Assembly: GCF_037975245.1 (NCBI RefSeq)
Contig: NC_092578.1
Coordinates: forward strand, 312,001-376,000
Origin: Apostichopus japonicus
Lineage: Eukaryota > Echinodermata > Holothuroidea > Aspidochirotida > Stichopodidae
DNA: 64,000 nt
Direction: 5' to 3'
Shown in pieces: positions 25,342 through 48,500 of the stretch (positions are counted from its first letter, which is position 1; every line of letters starts with the position of its first letter). A program made the translations under genes and the position numbers. Under the pieces are notes generated by a model, which was not told the origin of the DNA, ran no database searches, and worked only from the letters and a program-made list of their open reading frames with translations.

Positions 25342-26230
25342 CAGACCTGTCAACTCTCCCGGTTTTACCGGGAGACTCCCGATTTTTACCTGAATCTCCC
25401 GGCCTCCTGGTTTCATATTCTATTCTCCCGGTTTTTTAATGTTTCATCACTTGCGAAATTTCTGAAAATAGCCAACAGTTAGTCCTATGCCTATCGCGTA
25501 ATAAGTGTAATCTTAAAATAGATTGATTGTTTACAAACACGTTACGACTGACACAGTGCTGTGCGGGACTCTCAACCAATAGCAGGCTGCTTTGTCAGTT
25601 CTCAGACTTCGCCCAATGTCGTTATTGTACGTTAGCCTTGGTCGAGTCCTGAATACAGTACAGTAGTACGGCGTGCACTGTGCATATGCCATGGTGCACA
25701 AGTTTAATAAACACAAGTTGTCACTTGTTTGTATATGCGGCGTAACTTATGTGTGCAGTTCGCATGTAGGCTACTTGTATACGACAAAAAACAGTTAAGT
25801 TCTATGCCGGCACACACTTTACCTGCCTCCTCTTCGATGCTAGGTGAATCCACGTCTTAAACTACGATATAAGAAACGTCTGTTTCAAACATCTCACTAA
25901 TTCTTTCGCCGACTTTAATCCCTATTCATTGAGCACAATAGCATAACCTGCATATAAACTTGTACAAGGATTATACGAGATGTCTACGCGGCAATTTGTT
26001 TGTCAACGAGTTTATACGTGATTATACTTGTCTATACGTCTTTATACGATCTTGTGCGCGTACACATGTCCAGTTATACATGAGCGGTACTGTAGACTAT
26101 TTATTTAGGAGTGTTTATATAATATCAGTTGAAATTACCAACCTCCCTATTTTCCCCTTATTCTCCCGGTTTTTTGGCCCTGAAAAATGTTATTCTCCCT
26201 ATTTTGGGGTCAAACAGGTTGAAAGGTCTG
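25342..26230. mobile_element. Non-autonomous DNA transposon, 6-bp target duplication
   Basis: An 889-bp element with inverted ends: left CAGACCTGTCAAC, right end the complement of CAGACCTTTCAAC (12 of 13 match). It is flanked on both sides by TAACTG (25336-25341 and 26231-26236). The subterminal parts are rich in CTCCCGG/CCGGGAG and CTCCCTATTTT motifs. No transposase is seen inside; the 129-aa open frame at 25960-26349 crosses the element end and is not credible. The superfamily is not assigned. Confidence 0.75.
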
Positions 26231-28574
26231 TAACTGTAACCAATAATAGCGAGTTGAGCTATGCGATTAATCGACTACAAAGTACAAAAGAAGAGTCGAC
26301 AACTTTCAGCACTAATGGGCATTTGGCTACATGGGCCAAATTAAAATGAAAAAAAATCATAACAAAATTATGCCATCAGCAGGGATGGGCTAAGTTACAA
26401 AGAGTTGGGTTAAATAAATACAAAAATGAACAATTTTTGCATACAGTTGACATAGCTAACTAAACCTGTTAAGTGACATTACTTAATGTAAGTAATAAAA
26501 TCTTTTGGGATATTGTACTTTGCCTTCAAAGGAACACTTCCACATTGTGAAAATTTGCTAGCTTTCAGTACCATTGATGATTGCAATACATGATATGACA
26601 TCCACTGGCAATGGTAATGAGCAGATTAGGCCAACTCAAAATTTTAGGTAAGAAGGCCTAGCCTATTTGCAGTAGTTCTGCTAAAGCCTTGTGAAGCGAA
26701 ACTTTGACTAGCTTGGTTGGCAATACATTTCGGTTGCAGTCGCCTGCCACGTTCGCCTTAAACTGCGTACATAAGTTTATTAACAGTTCTGTCGCACCAC
26801 TATTGATCTCTTACCTTTACGTAGCTGGGTTTTTTTGGTCAGTAGGTCTTGCAAACAGTTTCACAATTTCACAGAAAGTAGTAATACTAATAGTTCACTG
26901 AAACGTTAACGAGAAGTCTTCGCTCTCCGATCCTCAGCCCGTCTGTTGAGCATGCATGTAACGAGTGATCTGTGCTATCATCAAGTGTGTACACGACAAT
27001 GATACTTCATGGTTGCTGCATCAGACGATAATCAGCTGTTCTTTCATCGGACGACAAAAAGTGCGGGGCGCCATCACTAGATAGTTAAATGGGCATCGAA
27101 ATTCGGATAGTGGCATCATAGAAATGTATAGGGAAAAAATGTGTACCGGCACTTCCATTGTACGCAAATCGGCATGTCTTGGTATTTTGCGGTAAAATAA
27201 CAATCTCTTGAAAAACCAGCTTCTCTACTACACATAAACTGGTGAATAATCTAGAGAAAGTGGCGGCAAATCCGTGGTACAGGGCCCGCTCGCCCTCAAT
27301 TTTGAAGTGCCACTTTTCATAATTAACAAGAACTGTCCCTCATTATTTTTTTTTGGGGGGGGGGGGGTGGGGGGGGGGGTTCGAGGGAGCGCCTAACTTG
27401 CAAAACATTGTTCATTCCCAATAGGGTTCATTCATCTATTTTTAATGCGGTGTAGATCGACTTCGAGGCCGACTAGCAACTTTTTGAAACCGACTTCAGT
27501 GATTGCAGAACGTTTCGAAAAGTAACCCCCACCACCACCTAAAAGGAAATGGGAATACGGGGATGGCCGAAGTCACCGGAAGCATTTGTAGAAGAAATGT
27601 CAGAAGGAGGATTAGCTCTCAAATTCTATGGAATGTAGCCGGAAACTGCATCGTGTTAAGATATATCGTGTTCTCTCGTAGTATGTATATATATCCCCCG
27701 AAAGCTTGATCATCAAGTGATATATCTTGTCGTGAAGCTACTATAAACACGAAAAAACATGTCAAAAAGAGGCCAAATACAGTTCTCTAAACTGTTTTCC
27801 AAGCCATGCATATGGTCATCCAGGGGACTTCAGCTGCAGCATTTGCAGATATTATTTGGTTCTCTTGAAGTGATTTGTAAGTATTTAGTTTCCGCTGAAT
27901 GTATTTCAAAGTCCCGGGATTGAAGCCCCGCGATTCGGACGCTGTATCATTTTGTTATCTATAATATTACTCATATCTGGGAAATGTAAGGAAGGAAGAG
28001 GAGAAAGATTTTTCTTTTATTTTTTCACCTCTTACGTTCAAAATTGTAAGACCACGCTAAAGTTCGGCTCCAATTTCGAGACCAAATTGGCATCGATCTG
28101 AGATCGACTTGTGCTTTTCACTGGGGTGACCCCCCCCCCCCCACTCCCCTACCCGTTGCACTCGTACCGGTATGTATGCTGCTGGTCAAACGCAACGTGT
28201 ACAATATTCAAACCAATCAAAACATTTTGTCTATTTGAAACGATTATGTCAGCAACAACTGAAATGTTGGTATGTTACTAATACAATGTTACATCACTGG
28301 GGACAGCAGACTCAACATACATTGCTTCAAGTCACGTGTGTACAAAGATGGAAATGTCAAGGGTCAGTTCACCCAAGGAAGTTGATCTCGAGGCAGGGGA
28401 TCCGGCCAGTCATGATCACCTTATGGCACCCCATTACCGTTAGAGTATAAATGGACTAAGGGGAGTACACACACTGTATTAAGGACACTATGCTATGGTC
28501 CGTCTTCAGCTTTAAATTTGGTATCCAGGTGAAGTTCACACGGTGACGGTAGCGTACTGTATCATTGTAAATAT
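26231..28574. other. Divergent intergenic region between ACLY and the phospholipase gene
   Basis: No exon of a known gene is seen. It has long G and C tracts near 27354 and 28131. A 53-codon frame at 27759-27920 begins MSKRGQIQFSKLFSKP, reminiscent of the N-terminus of some hAT-related transposase genes, but it is too short to assign. Promoters of ACLY (leftward) and the phospholipase (rightward) probably lie in 24.3-29.5 kb; no TATA or CpG-island signal decides where. Confidence 0.5.
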
Positions 28575-28720
28575 GTAAAAGTAAGTGGGCCTGACGTTTC
28601 GATCCTAGCAGGATCTTCTTCAGAGGCTGAATGAAGAAGATCCTGATAGGGTGAAGGAAGAACATGAATGGAGAAGATCCTGCTAGGATCGAAACGTCAG
28701 GCCTACTTGCTTTTACACAG
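28575..28720. mobile_element. Foldback (inverted-repeat) element
   Basis: Left arm 28575-28622 (contains GCCTGACGTTTCGATCCTAG) and right arm 28672-28720 (contains CTAGGATCGAAACGTCAGGC) are inverted copies around a roughly 50-bp centre. The sequence right of it (TTTTACACAGTCTCTTACAC, then TAGTGGATAAGCAGTTTGC) recurs in diverged form at 33398-33480, so this is a dispersed repeat. The tail may extend to about 28780. Confidence 0.8.
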
Positions 28721-29557
28721 TCTCTTACACAGGTTTTTTAGTGGATAAGCAGTTTGCTAACAGTTTTGTTTTATTTTAAATATCTAGGTCTGAGTTCAAG
28801 TTACTTAAATGACCGCATGGTATCATAATGTACTATGTTACTGACGACAGATCAAATCCAAACAATGAGGTATAACACTATAGACCTACTTGAGGTATTT
28901 ACATTCTTCTTGTGTAATCGATATAGTGATTGCAGATGATTGCTTTCAAGAGGAACTATCGATTTACTAATCCCACATAGCCTGGTCTGAATAGATTACT
29001 TTTCCCTACATACATGGCCCTGTACATATATCAAACACTACACGTCACTCTATGCAAGTACATGGTATGGTGAATCACACGGTGTAGAGGTGCAAGGTGG
29101 TAAACTTAGTAACCACGTAGAATATATAAACATCAACAAACTTGTAAACATATAGTTGTAAATAACCGTTCTGTGTAGGAAGGGAAGAAGAAAGTTAACG
29201 CATATAGACATATAGTCACTTTCTAATACCAAAAATAGATAAAAAAAAACAAGAAAAGGTGGTAACATTTCCGACAGTTCTTGTTGGATGCGGACAGTTT
29301 GTTTAGCCGAGATTACAACTCCAAAACCGGATAGCGAAGACAAGTTACCCGAGACAGACGGTCTTACGCTTTGTGGAATTTCGATGGATGTCATTAAATT
29401 GTAATGAAATTTCCATATAAGAGAGAGAAACACTTTTCTTCTGAGGAAATAAATTGGTAAAACCTAATCGCTTATCATTCCAAATCTGCAACGTGTTGGA
29501 TATATGATCGACCTGTGGCTATATTGTTTTGATACAAAGGACACCTTTTGAGGCATA

Positions 29558-39313
<9,756 letters not shown>

Positions 39314-39327
<14 letters not shown>

Positions 39328-40165
39328 CAGAGTGATGCTTGGCACTGTGATGCTTGACACCCTGATGCTTGACAGAGTGAGGCTTGACACTGTGATGCTT
39401 GACAGAATCATGCTTGACACAGTGATGCTTGATACTGTGATGTTTGACAATGGTGGTTGACACAGTGATACTTGACACAGTGATGCTTGACATTGTGATG
39501 CTTGATATTGTGATACTTGGCAGTGATGCTTGACACAATGATGCTTGACACTGGTGTTTGACACAGTGATGCTTGAGCATTGATACTTGACACAGTAATG
39601 CTTGACACAGTGATGCTTGACACTGTGATGCTTGACACTGTGATGCTTGACACTGTGATGCTTGACATTGTGATACTTGGCAGTGATGCTTGACACAATG
39701 ATGCTTGACACTGGTGTTTGACACAGTGATGCTTGGGCATTGATACTTGACACAGTAATGCTTGACACAGTGATGCTTGACACTGATACTTGACATTGTG
39801 ATACTTGGCAGTGATGCTTGACACAATGATGCTTGACACTGGTGTTTGACACAGTGATGCTTGGGCATTGATACTTGACACAGTAATGCTTGACACAGTG
39901 ATGCTTGACAGAGTGATGCTTGACACTGTGATGCTTGACACAGTGATGCTTGACACTGTGATGCTTGACACAGTGATGCTTGACACTTGTGTTTTGACAC
40001 AGTGATGCTTGGGACAGTGATACTTGACAAAGTAATGCTTGACAGAGTGATGCTTGACAGAGTGAGGCTTGACACTATGATACTTGATGCATTGAAGCTT
40101 GTCAGTGATGCTTGTCAGTGATGCTTGGCACTGTGATGCTTGACACAGTGATGCTTGACATTGTT
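39314..40165. repeat. 15-bp tandem array starting on the phospholipase stop codon
   Basis: Some 55 units of GTGATGCTTGACACA with variants (GATACTTG, GGTGTTTGACAC). The first unit overlaps the last codons of the gene, CATGCTTGA encoding His-Ala-stop. Larger segments of about 130-170 bp are themselves repeated within the array. It would form the start of the 3'UTR. Long His/Gln/Val/Ser-rich minus-strand frames here are artefacts. Confidence 0.95.
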
Positions 40166-41034
40166 ATTAATATGCAGGGTTTGCCTGGTAGGCTGGTAGA
40201 TATTTAATGTTATCATTGTGACATTTGTTCTGCATGATGTATGTCTGCCCAATGTTGTTGATCATTGTTTCCAGGGTTTCCAGGGTATAAGTTTAGTTAC
40301 ATCTTAATGATTACACTGCCTTTTGGTAGGGATGAGGGTGAGCTGTGGTAAGGTGCTTAATTATTTTACTTGAAGCTGGACTACTGGAGCTTATGACACA
40401 CTTGGTTTGCAATTCAGAAATAATCTATGATAAGATTTTATACCAAGCTATGCAACCTTTTTAAGTTCAATGTAACTGCTGTCAATAACACAGAAACAAA
40501 ACTAATAGAATATAACATCAAAGAAAAATATGCTTTTTTCTAGATAGTGTATTTGGTACAATGTTATACATTTGAAACAAAATATATGACTATTTCAACT
40601 ATTTTTTTTAACTATAAAGAAAAAAAATCTTGTAATAATTGTGTGAAAGGAAGTTTATATCAATGTGTTCAATGTTCTTACACAAGACAATTTCAAAGTG
40701 GAGTCCTTGACATGACTGTGTAAATGCTTTGCTGTTCCACCCAATCACATCATTTCTCCTATCTGACATTTGTTATTGTCAGAGCAAAATACAAAATCAA
40801 CAGAAGGTGTTTATATAGAAGTCCTATCTAGTGCAAAACTTGACAAGCTGCAGTGTCAGACTGCAGACCATAACGGTACCGTGAGTTCATCACTAGCAGT
40901 ATGTACTAGTATGTACTAGAATGTACAATTTCGTTTGTACTTATTGCAGAAGAGAGCTATTGAAATTGAATTTCCAAGTTTCAATTCAAACTACTATTTT
41001 ACAAACACATCTGTATGCAAGTATATCCAGCTTG
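40166..41034. other. Intergenic or 3'UTR sequence after the phospholipase gene
   Basis: AT-rich, with no gene or clear repeat. I could not decide where the transcript ends; no AATAAA is convincingly placed close to the stop codon. Confidence 0.6.
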
Positions 41035-41530
41035 TTCCCATGTTTGTGAGCAATTTCATTAGTTAATCACCCAACACATCTGTATGTAAGTTCATCCAGC
41101 TTGTTCCCATGTTTGTGAACACTTTCATTAGTCAATCACCCAACACATCTATATGTAAGTTCATCCAGCTTGTTCCCATGCCTGTGAACACTTTCATTAG
41201 TCAATCACCCAACACATCTATATGTAAGTTCATCCAGCTTGTTCCCATGCCTGTGAACACTTTCATTAGTCAATCACCCAACACATCTGTAAGTTCATCC
41301 AGCTTGTTCACATGCCTGTGAACACTTTCATTAGTCAATCACCCAACACACCTGTAAGTTCATCCAGCTTGTTCACATGCCTGTGAACACTTTCATTAGT
41401 CAATCACCCAACACATCTATATGTAAGTTGATCCAGCTTGTTCCCATGTTTGTGAGCAATTCATTAGTCAATCACCCAACATATCTGTATGTGAGTTCAT
41501 CCAGCCTGTTCACATGCTTGTGAGCATTTT
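41035..41530. repeat. Tandem array, 69-bp unit with a 63-bp variant, about eight copies
   Basis: Units contain GTTCATCCAGCTTGTTCCCA and CATTAGTCAATCACCCAACA. The short variant lacks TATATG. It is intergenic, between two convergent genes. Confidence 0.93.
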
Positions 41531-42918
41531 CATGTGATTGTGTTACTTTGATTCAAAGAACTCTAAACAATACAGATCCACACATTAAGACCAATATGGC
41601 AGTGTGTTCTGTAGAAATGTTGGAGAGACCAATTGCAAAATGATTTTTGTGTACATTTGATCGGATCACAACTATCATGAACATAGATTCCTAGCTTAAA
41701 GTTATTTAACAGCCCACCATTTCACGAACCTAGCAACATTTGAATTTGTTCATCCAATCACATAAATGGTTATACTGGTTGGGTAAACAACTAAACTACT
41801 TCTCAAACATTTACCTGGAGCTATCACCTCCTCAGGTTTGATTAAGCATATAACTATCTGCACAACATGAAAACATGTAAGAAACAAATTACCGTCTTGC
41901 ACAGCCAAAAATGCTCATCCAAAAATGTGGACACATTTATAACAAGAGTTGGCCAAGCTGGGGTGACACTATTAGACAATTAACATGAAAGGAATGAATT
42001 TAAATCCTTGTGCGTGTCATTTCACAGAAGAGATCCGACTATTGATCAAATACTTCTTGCTTTGTACCTAATCACAATGTTAATGGTATATTTAGTATTT
42101 TGCTTTGAAACTTAAGCTTCATATGTATTTCTTTCTTTGATTAAATAAGACTTGCTACAGTATTCAGTAGTTTTCACATTTTCTATTAATTTTGATAAAA
42201 CATGACATCATCCTTGATTTTTTAATACTTTTCACCTATGCAAGACATCTGTGACACAGTTTGTCATTATAATAAAATATGCTTCAAACAAAAGTCTGAA
42301 ATATATAAAGCATCTCTTAAATTGTTGTCTTTGATGTAATTGATTCTTACACTAACCTGATTTACAATCCTTGCCATTAAACAGAAGCAACCTAGAATGA
42401 GGGAACAGCTGTAATCTGTAAATGAAACAGGTCAGTTAATTAGCTGAGTCAAATACCTTCCCACATTCCCTCCTAATATTCAACCTTCGGTAGGAAACTT
42501 TCGTCTGTTACTAAGGGTTACCACTTCCTTCCAGATTGTCTTTAGTTTCTTCTCTCAAAGTCAGGCACTGATCAATTCTTTAAACATTTCATTGCATTTG
42601 ACACTGCCATCAACATTCTCATGGCATTATGGGTATGAAAGCCACATTACTTGATATGTACAATATTAACCTAAGCACATCACAAGGCACTACTATTTAG
42701 TAAATTTACTATTATTAGGCCACTTTGTAGGCTGTTTGTTTGTGTCTCAAAAAAACTAATTCAAGACTAATTTTGTCCATAATACAAGAGCATCCTGAAT
42801 GCATTCTTATTAAAGGTTACAGTTTTTTTTTAATTTTTTTTTATCTAAGTTAATATATACTTTTCCAAGGAAAATTCTGAGATCTATCTACTATAGTATT
42901 TTATTTTTTCATCTATCG
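41531..42918. other. Intergenic stretch, no feature recognised
   Basis: AT-rich sequence between an array and a LINE fragment. No open frame with similarity to a known family, RNA gene or tandem repeat is seen. Confidence 0.6.
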
Positions 42919-43635
42919 TAAGTTTGGTCTGGTACTTTCAATACTAATCTTAATAAGCTTGTCATTCTCCAAAAACGGGCTGTGAGGCACATAACGTCTT
43001 CAGCTCCACGTGATAATACCAGTCATTTATTCACCTCCTTAAACATGCTCAAATTCACTGATCTCATTTCTTTAAATGTTCTGACGTTTACTTATCATGC
43101 TATGAACAATCTGCTTCCAAATTCTTTTGCTAGATTTTATACAATTGGCCACTCTATTCACAATTATAATACTAGACAAGCTGGTCATTTGCGTGCTTCT
43201 TTTTATCGTAATTCAAAGAGCATGCAAAGCCTCCGTAATCGATCTATTTCTTTGTGGAACAATCTTCCGATTAACTTGAAATCTTATACTTCTGTGGCTT
43301 CGTTCAGGCGACATCTGAAATATTACTATGAAAGCCTTATTGATTGTATCCGTTGTAAGGGGTGGGAGTAGGTGGTGGTGGTTGGGGGGGGGTAGTGTTA
43401 TTTGTCTGATGTGTTAAGGTTATCTGTTTTTGTTTTTTTTGTGGGGGGTTCTTTTCTTCTTTTTTTTAGGTGTTAAGGTTTTCCATTTTCTTTGATGGGA
43501 GTACTCTATTTGATTAAGCCCACAAGGGTTTCTTAGTTTACTTCCTTTCACATATTTGCTTATTTGCAGTTATATTGTCTTGTTCACCTTGTATTACTAT
43601 GTGTTAAAACAATAAATTAAATCAAATCAATCAAA
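42919..43635 (+). mobile_element. 5'-truncated CR1-like LINE, 3' end
   Basis: The open frame to 43371 reads VWSGTFNTNLNKLVILQKRA, then NMLKFTDLISLNVLTFTYHA, HNYNTRQAGHLRAS and SLWNNLPINLKSY, the standard C-terminus of CR1/L2-type LINE ORF2. A 3'UTR with G- and T-runs follows, ending in AATCAAATCAATCAAATC, a short-repeat tail typical of these elements. The frame is intact over 150 codons, so the copy is fairly young. Confidence 0.88.
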
Positions 43636-44044
43636 TCAGTTTAGCCTTTGCAGGATCACAATGGATTAAAAGAACCCACAAATGACTGACATGTTTCAGT
43701 TAGATCAGTTAGAAGTAGTACTATTACCAACATTTTCAATTACAGTTAGACTGGTTGCTTAGTTAATTTTACAACTAGAAATCTAATTTGCTGTAGGTTA
43801 TATTATACTAGTGATTGATTCAGATTGCATGGACAAACTTGAACACAGAGGGCGCAATAACATCTGACACTTTGGAAAATAATACTGATTGGATGAAAAT
43901 TTGTGGAATGTTTCTGATCAGGTTCTTCACTTTTGAAATCATGTACATTGCATGATAATAAATAGCAAATGCAGGCAGGAGAAGGAACATTGTTTTTATT
44001 TCTTCTTGAAAAGTTTTCATTCAAAATATCTTTTGTCTACTGCA

Positions 44045-45097
44045 TAATAGTGATAATACACTTGGCTTCAAACCTTGTGATTCATATTTCCTGCTTCAAA
44101 CCTAGAGATTCATATTTCCTGCTCCAAACCTTGTGATACATATTTCCTGCTTCAGACCTAGAGATTCATATTTCCTGCTCCAAACCTTGTGATTCATATT
44201 GTCTGCTTCAAACCATGTGATTCATATTTCATGCTTCAAACCTAGAGATTCATATTTCCTGCTCCAAACCTTGTGATTCATATTGTCTGCTTCAAACCAT
44301 GTAATTCATACTTCCTGCTTCAAAGCTTGTGAATCATATTTCCTGCTTCAAACCTAGAGATACATATAACCTACTTCAAACCTTGTGATTCATATTTCCT
44401 GCTCCAAACCTTGTGATTCATATTTCCTGCTTCAAACCTTGTGATTCATATTTCCTGCTCCAAACCTAGAGATTCATATTTCCTGCTTCAAACCTTGTGA
44501 TACATATTTCCTGCTTCAAACCTAGAGATTCATATTGTCTGCTTCAAACCATGTGATTCATATTTCATGCTTCAAACCTAGAGATTCATATTTCCTGCTC
44601 CAAACCTTGTGATTCATATTGTCTGCTTCAAACCATGTAATTCATACTTCCTGCTTCAAAGCTTGTGAATCATATTTCCTGCTTCAAACCTAGAGATACA
44701 TATAACCTACTTCAAACCTTGTGATTCATATTTCCTGCTCCAAACCTTGTGATTCATATTTCCTGCTTCAAACCTTGTGATTCATATTTCCTGCTCCAAA
44801 CCTAGAGATTCATATTTCCTGCTTCAAACCTTGTGATTCAAATTTCCTGCTCCAAACCTAGAGATTCATATTATTTCCTGCTTCAAACCTTGCGATTCAA
44901 ATTTCCTGCTTCAAACCTTGTGATACATATTTCCTGCTTCAAACCTAGAGATACATATTTCCTGCTTCAAACCTTGTGATTCATATTGTCTGCTTCAAAC
45001 CATGTGATTCATATTTCCTGCTTCAAAGCTTGTGAATCATATTTCCTGCTTCAAACCTTGCGATTCATATTTCCTGCTTCAAACCATGTGATTCAGG
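44045..45097. repeat. 28-bp tandem array with higher-order repeat
   Basis: About 38 units of CTTCAAACCTTGTGATTCAT plus ATTTCCTG. Variants (CTAGAGATT, CATGTGATT, AAGCTTGTGAATC) recur in the same order: the block holding AACCTACTTCAAACC occurs near 44367 and again near 44704, about 337 bp apart, so a 12-unit segment was duplicated. It lies downstream of the COMMD3 stop codon. Confidence 0.95.
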
Positions 45098-45547
45098 GTG
45101 TCTTTGTAGTCTCCTTGTGTTCTCCTATGTGGCTCTCAAACGTTCTCTGCAAAACAATAACATGAAAAGGAGAAATGAATAAAAAAGATTAATCCACATC
45201 ATTAAATAAGACAGATCATGCACAAGATATAATAAATAGATAATACATATCATTAAAAAGGAAAGGCAATGCATAGGATATATAGTAAAACGATTATTTC
45301 CCTTGCTTCTTACAAACCTTCTGCAAATGTTAGTTTTGTGGATGGAGGGGGGAGGGGCGGTTGGTACTGGTAATAAATACTGTAGTTGGTTTGTCTTGCA
45401 ACTACTTTACAGGTTATTTCTTGAGACACTTCTAGCAACTTGGATGGCCAAGAGACAACATTTTAAGCACAGAAAGATGTAAGCTTATCATGTGATCAAG
45501 TCATGTGATCAAGTCAAGAACATACCTGTACCATCTTTCATCAACAG

Positions 45548-48500
45548 CTACGTTGACTGGGCTAACTTTTCCATACTTTTTGTGGCATCTTTAAGCTTCC
45601 CAACCATATCCTGCAGACAAAGTAGATATATGCTCAATATAAAATATTTCAATCTGCTAGTTGCATGTGATTAGAAATTGATATATAGAGTTATACAACC
45701 TCTTCCCAGTAGATTCAGTCATATAACTAGTGAAGTATTCTATATCAATACTATAACAAACGTGCAATTAACTAATCAGTCATACCAGATAACAACAGGA
45801 AATGTTACAAATTCTTACACTAAAAGGAGGCTTGGCAGTAGGTAGTGGAGGCTTGGTGGTAACATGTGCTCTTAACATGAATATGCATTAACAGAGGCAT
45901 ATGGTGTTAAATGAAAACAAACACCAACATCTGAGAAAGGTTGGAGGGGAGAGGGAGAGGTAAGCCTGTACCCTTCCGCCAAATAACTTAATGATTCCTT
46001 GCCACATTCTGTATGAGAACATTCAACACACAACACAAGATTTCAAGTGTTGGTTGACCAAAAACAGACTTCAAGTGATCAGCAAAAGATTCTTGCACTA
46101 ATATAGCCCTAAAACTCCTACCTAACAAGTAAGAAATTCATCAGCAGCCATTTTACGGTTATTGGAGTACAAGGTTTCAGAGTTTGACCTCTATTAATGT
46201 CAACCAAGGGGGATTTATATGACAAGTTGAAACTGCAATCAAGAGGTACTTTTTGAGTTCACATGTTTACAAAGTTTTCAGACTTTTACATCTGTTGACC
46301 TCAATGACTTTTACATCCACCAGTTCCAATAGGGTTCTTGTATTCATCAAGGTGCATCCACATACCATATACTGTATAAAGTCCATTGACCATGTACAGC
46401 TTTTGACTAACATGTGTTTACAAGCCAAGGTGTCACACACACATACAAACATGCCATCACCATCACAGTGTATATATAAACTGTAGTGTTATTGTACTCA
46501 ATAAGTTGCATCCAAACACCAAATACTGTATGAAGTCCATCAACCACATACTTTGACTACATATGTTTCAAGCCAAGGTGTCACTAACACATATACATAC
46601 ATGCCATCACATTGTTCCCATTTACCTTTGACACAAATTATAAACTGTTGCCATTGACCAGGAAGCTAGATGAAACAAAACCAACCTGTAACTGTTCAAT
46701 GGAGCAAGAAAACTGGATGTTCTTGACACCTTGTTGGTCTCCAGCCTCTGTCTTTAAAGTGATCATATAAACTGGCTCATTCATCTTATCTAAATGATTG
46801 TTCTGTAAAAGAAAACAAACACATACTGAATACTGACCAGTAATAGAATATAATTTGTTTCAAGACAAACCATCAATTTTAATTAAAATATATAAACATT
46901 TATCAGTTGTCATCTTCAATATCTTTTTACACTTTGCATATAATTAACATTGTCAGATAATAATCAAGTCTGATAGCACATAATAAAATTAAGGGTACTG
47001 TGACAGTACATGTATAATAAAATCAAGGGGTACTGTGATAGCACATAATAAAATTAAGGGGTACTGTGATGGTACTGTGATAGCACATAATAAAATTAAG
47101 GGTACTGTGATAGCACATAATAAAATTAAGGGTACTGTGATAGTACATATTAAAATTTAGGGGTACTGTGATAGCACATAATAAAATTAAGGGGTACTGT
47201 GATGGTACTGTGATAACACATAATAAAATTAAGTACTGTGATAGTACATATTAAAATTTAGGGCTACTGTGATAGCACATTATAAAATTAAGGGTACTGT
47301 GATGGTACCGTGATAGCACATAATAAAATTAAGGGTATTGTGATAGTACATATTAAAATTTAGGGGTACTGTGACAGTACATGTATCATAAAATTAAGGG
47401 GTACTGACTACTGAGTTAGTAGTACATAATAAAATTAAGTGGTACTGTGATGGTACATAATAAAATTAAGGGGTATATACTGACTACTGAGTTAGTAGTA
47501 CATAATAAAATTAAGTGGTACTGTGATGGTACATAATAAGATTAAAGGGTACTGTGATAGTACATAAAATGAAGGGTACTGAGATGCTACATTATCAAAT
47601 TAAGGGTACTGTGATAGTACATCATAAAATTAAGGGGTATTATATGCCGACAAATTAATATTGAAAAGCTGTGCAGTTGATGTCTTCTATCAATCACCAA
47701 AAAAGGCAAATATGAGTGGCTACTTTGTGCTAACTTGAAGAAAGCAAAACCTCAAGAAGTATAAAAGAAAAATTAAAAAGTGGATTTGTGGATTGGATGT
47801 TATGAGATATAGAGGTAGATTCCTCCACAGTCATTACAGATCAATCAACATATGCACCACTGATAAGCACTTACTGTAAGTCATGGCTAAGAAATTATTA
47901 AGTTCTAGTTTGTAGCATTGTCTTGAACATGTCTGAATTTAAAAACTGAAGAAGTAGTAAGTTCTTTTAGCAAGCATGTCTTAGTAATTTAAAATAATTA
48001 AAATGACTCTCAAGCACTCATTGGCTGCTGCTGTACCTTTAAGAAGTAGTCTAACCGCCAATCAACATCCACTACGTGCCTGAACTGTGTACCAATATTA
48101 CTGAGTAAAGCTCTCAACTCTGGCTTAGCAGACTCAAAGGCCTTGGAGAAAGCTTCTATCCTATCTGGAGCAAACTTACAATCTTCCAGGACAGCACTAA
48201 AAATAAGAAACAAATAGACTCTCATATTATGAATGACATTAAGGAGTGTTAGCTCAGTGGTTAACGCCGGTGCCTTTCAATCATAAGGTCCCGAGTTTGA
48301 GTCACTCCAAGATTAATGTACGTCGTCCAGTTACAAAGTTGTTGACAATTCATAATCATGGACGTTAAATATGAATCTAAGAGACTGACTTCTGTCAGTT
48401 TGCGGCTTTGATTAGCCAATGATGGCTTCTTGGTGAGTTCCTGCTTGCAGGAGGATCTAAAATACATACATTATTGATTTCCTATAGCAAAATTACAAAT

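Noticed and set aside
27759-27920. MSKRGQIQFSKLFSKP frame resembling a transposase N-terminus
   Set aside because: Only 53 codons, with no downstream DDE or hAT domain; too little to annotate as a gene or pseudogene.
44045-45097. CRISPR-like regular 28-bp repeats
   Set aside because: Units are contiguous with no unique spacers, and the DNA is eukaryotic; this is a satellite.
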